64,000 bases of DNA from Streptosporangium roseum DSM 43021 (GTDB lineage: Bacteria > Actinomycetota > Actinomycetes > Streptosporangiales > Streptosporangiaceae), in assembly GCF_000024865.1 (NCBI RefSeq), contig NC_013595.1, positions 4,464,001-4,528,000 on the forward strand. The letters run 5' to 3'. Both the position numbers and the translations under genes were made by a program. Positions 63,635 to 64,000 of this stretch are shown here, piece by piece; the stretch's first letter is position 1, and each line of letters opens with the position of its first letter. The notes under the pieces were generated by a model. That model was given only the letters and a program-made list of their open reading frames with translations, was not told where the DNA came from and ran no database searches.

Positions 63635-64000
63635 GCATCTCGACGCCGTCGAGCAGCCGTTCCAGGCCGAACTCGAAGAGGTGCTCGGGCGGGACGTAGG
63701 CGGCCTGGTAGGTCTCGCCCACGGCCCCGCCGACCTTGACGGCCGTCGGATAGACGGCCGGGTTGAAGATCCTCTCGAAGACCGGCCGGTGGGCCTGCCA
63801 CCACTGCTCGTCGGTGACGCCGGTCTCCTGCTCGGCCCGTGAGGCCGCCACCGCACCGCGCACGGTGCTGTGCACGTGACCCAGGACCAGGCTGAGCACC
63901 GATTCCATCTCGACCTCGGTCAGGCCGGTGCCGGCGATCGTCCTGAGCTCGTAGTCGTACTTCGCCATGAGGTTGGGGCCCAGGGGCGGGCGCCCGGTGT
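63612..64000 (-). CDS. TetR family regulator, C-terminal part (runs off the window)
   Basis: The last ~129 residues of a TetR repressor with TetR_C_1-type ligand domain. The frame continues in sense upstream of the internal ATG at 63968 (GRPPLGPNLMAKYDYELR), which is normal TetR_C sequence, so the start and HTH are beyond 64000. The downstream part has VEMESVLSLVLGHVHSTVRG, TDEQWWQAHRPVFERIFNP and the conserved end FEFGLERLLDGVEMLI. Its target is unknown. It is convergent and overlapping with the GNAT gene, which makes the GNAT gene unlikely to be its direct divergent target. Confidence 0.85.
   Translation of the reverse strand, partial: TGRPPLGPNLMAKYDYELRTIAGTGLTEVEMESVLSLVLGHVHSTVRGAVAASRAEQETGVTDEQWWQAHRPVFERIFNPAVYPTAVKVGGAVGETYQAAYVPPEHLFEFGLERLLDGVEMLIARRRG

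Overview
The window is about 64 kb of very GC-rich DNA with strong codon bias, many GTG starts, GAGGAGG-type ribosome sites and dense ATGA/GTGA gene overlaps. This points to an actinomycete chromosome. The gene families (DUF5999, DUF3040, actinobacterial LuxR-LAL, WYL and PucR regulators, classical MenD/E/F menaquinone synthesis, CbpA/CbpM chaperones) fit a Streptosporangiales-type organism; that placement is inference. I see no rRNA, tRNA, CRISPR array, transposase or phage gene. Nearly all of it reads as chromosomal housekeeping plus lineage-specific accessory clusters.

Layout. 1-4.3 kb: end of gcvP and small genes (TPR protein, two-helix membrane protein, alpha/beta hydrolase, DUF5999, TetR), with clear intrinsic terminators. 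4.3-7.6 kb: azoreductase coupled to an SMR exporter, a primary-type sigma factor and a secreted peptide-like protein. 7.6-11.4 kb: divergent menE/menD and a DedA protein. 11.4-20.9 kb: stress region, with a GsiB/17M-like membrane stress protein, an 18-bp minisatellite, then a continuous chaperone operon dnaK-grpE-cbpA-(two Arg-rich mini-ORFs)-cbpM-clpB-trx-(cNMP-domain/TrxR-like flavoprotein). 20.9-33.3 kb: LAL regulator, GntR/UTRA regulator, LanC-like protein, beta-propeller glycosidase-like protein, sulfotransferase, zinc peptidase, a sugar-type ABC importer, PIG-L deacetylase and an NTF2-like protein. 33.4-43.4 kb: an MFS transporter-HyuA-like-DUF917-PucR operon, an AHSA1 gene behind a deleted ArsR remnant, and a convergent hyuAB pair. 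43.5-55.3 kb: YigZ, a second DedA with a two-component system, secreted serine protease, menF, two SGNH hydrolases, a DesK-type two-component pair, and an alpha/beta hydrolase divergent from a WYL regulator. 55.3-64 kb: tricorn protease, DUF3040, a penicillin-binding protein, PlsC, a candidate structured RNA, NUDIX, GNAT and a truncated TetR at the window edge.

How the parts fit. menD, menE and menF lie here in scattered units of the same quinone pathway. The heat-shock operon shares an upstream sequence element with the neighbouring stress-protein gene. The GntR regulator and the ABC-importer operon share an almost identical 15-bp palindromic site, and the importer has a textbook -35 box next to it, so the regulator probably controls both itself and the transporter 5 kb away. 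The HyuA-like/DUF917 pair has lost conserved motifs in both partners while remaining in a tightly coupled operon with its own transporter and PucR regulator.

The items I consider least explained by known annotation are: a candidate ~160-nt RNA at 62159-61996 (minus strand) with a perfect 12-bp closing helix and its own intrinsic terminator; the chain of repeated SD-start cassettes that encode poly-arginine tails between cbpA and cbpM; the co-degenerate HyuA/DUF917 operon; and the shared cis elements listed below. All function calls are from reading the sequence by eye; no database search was run.
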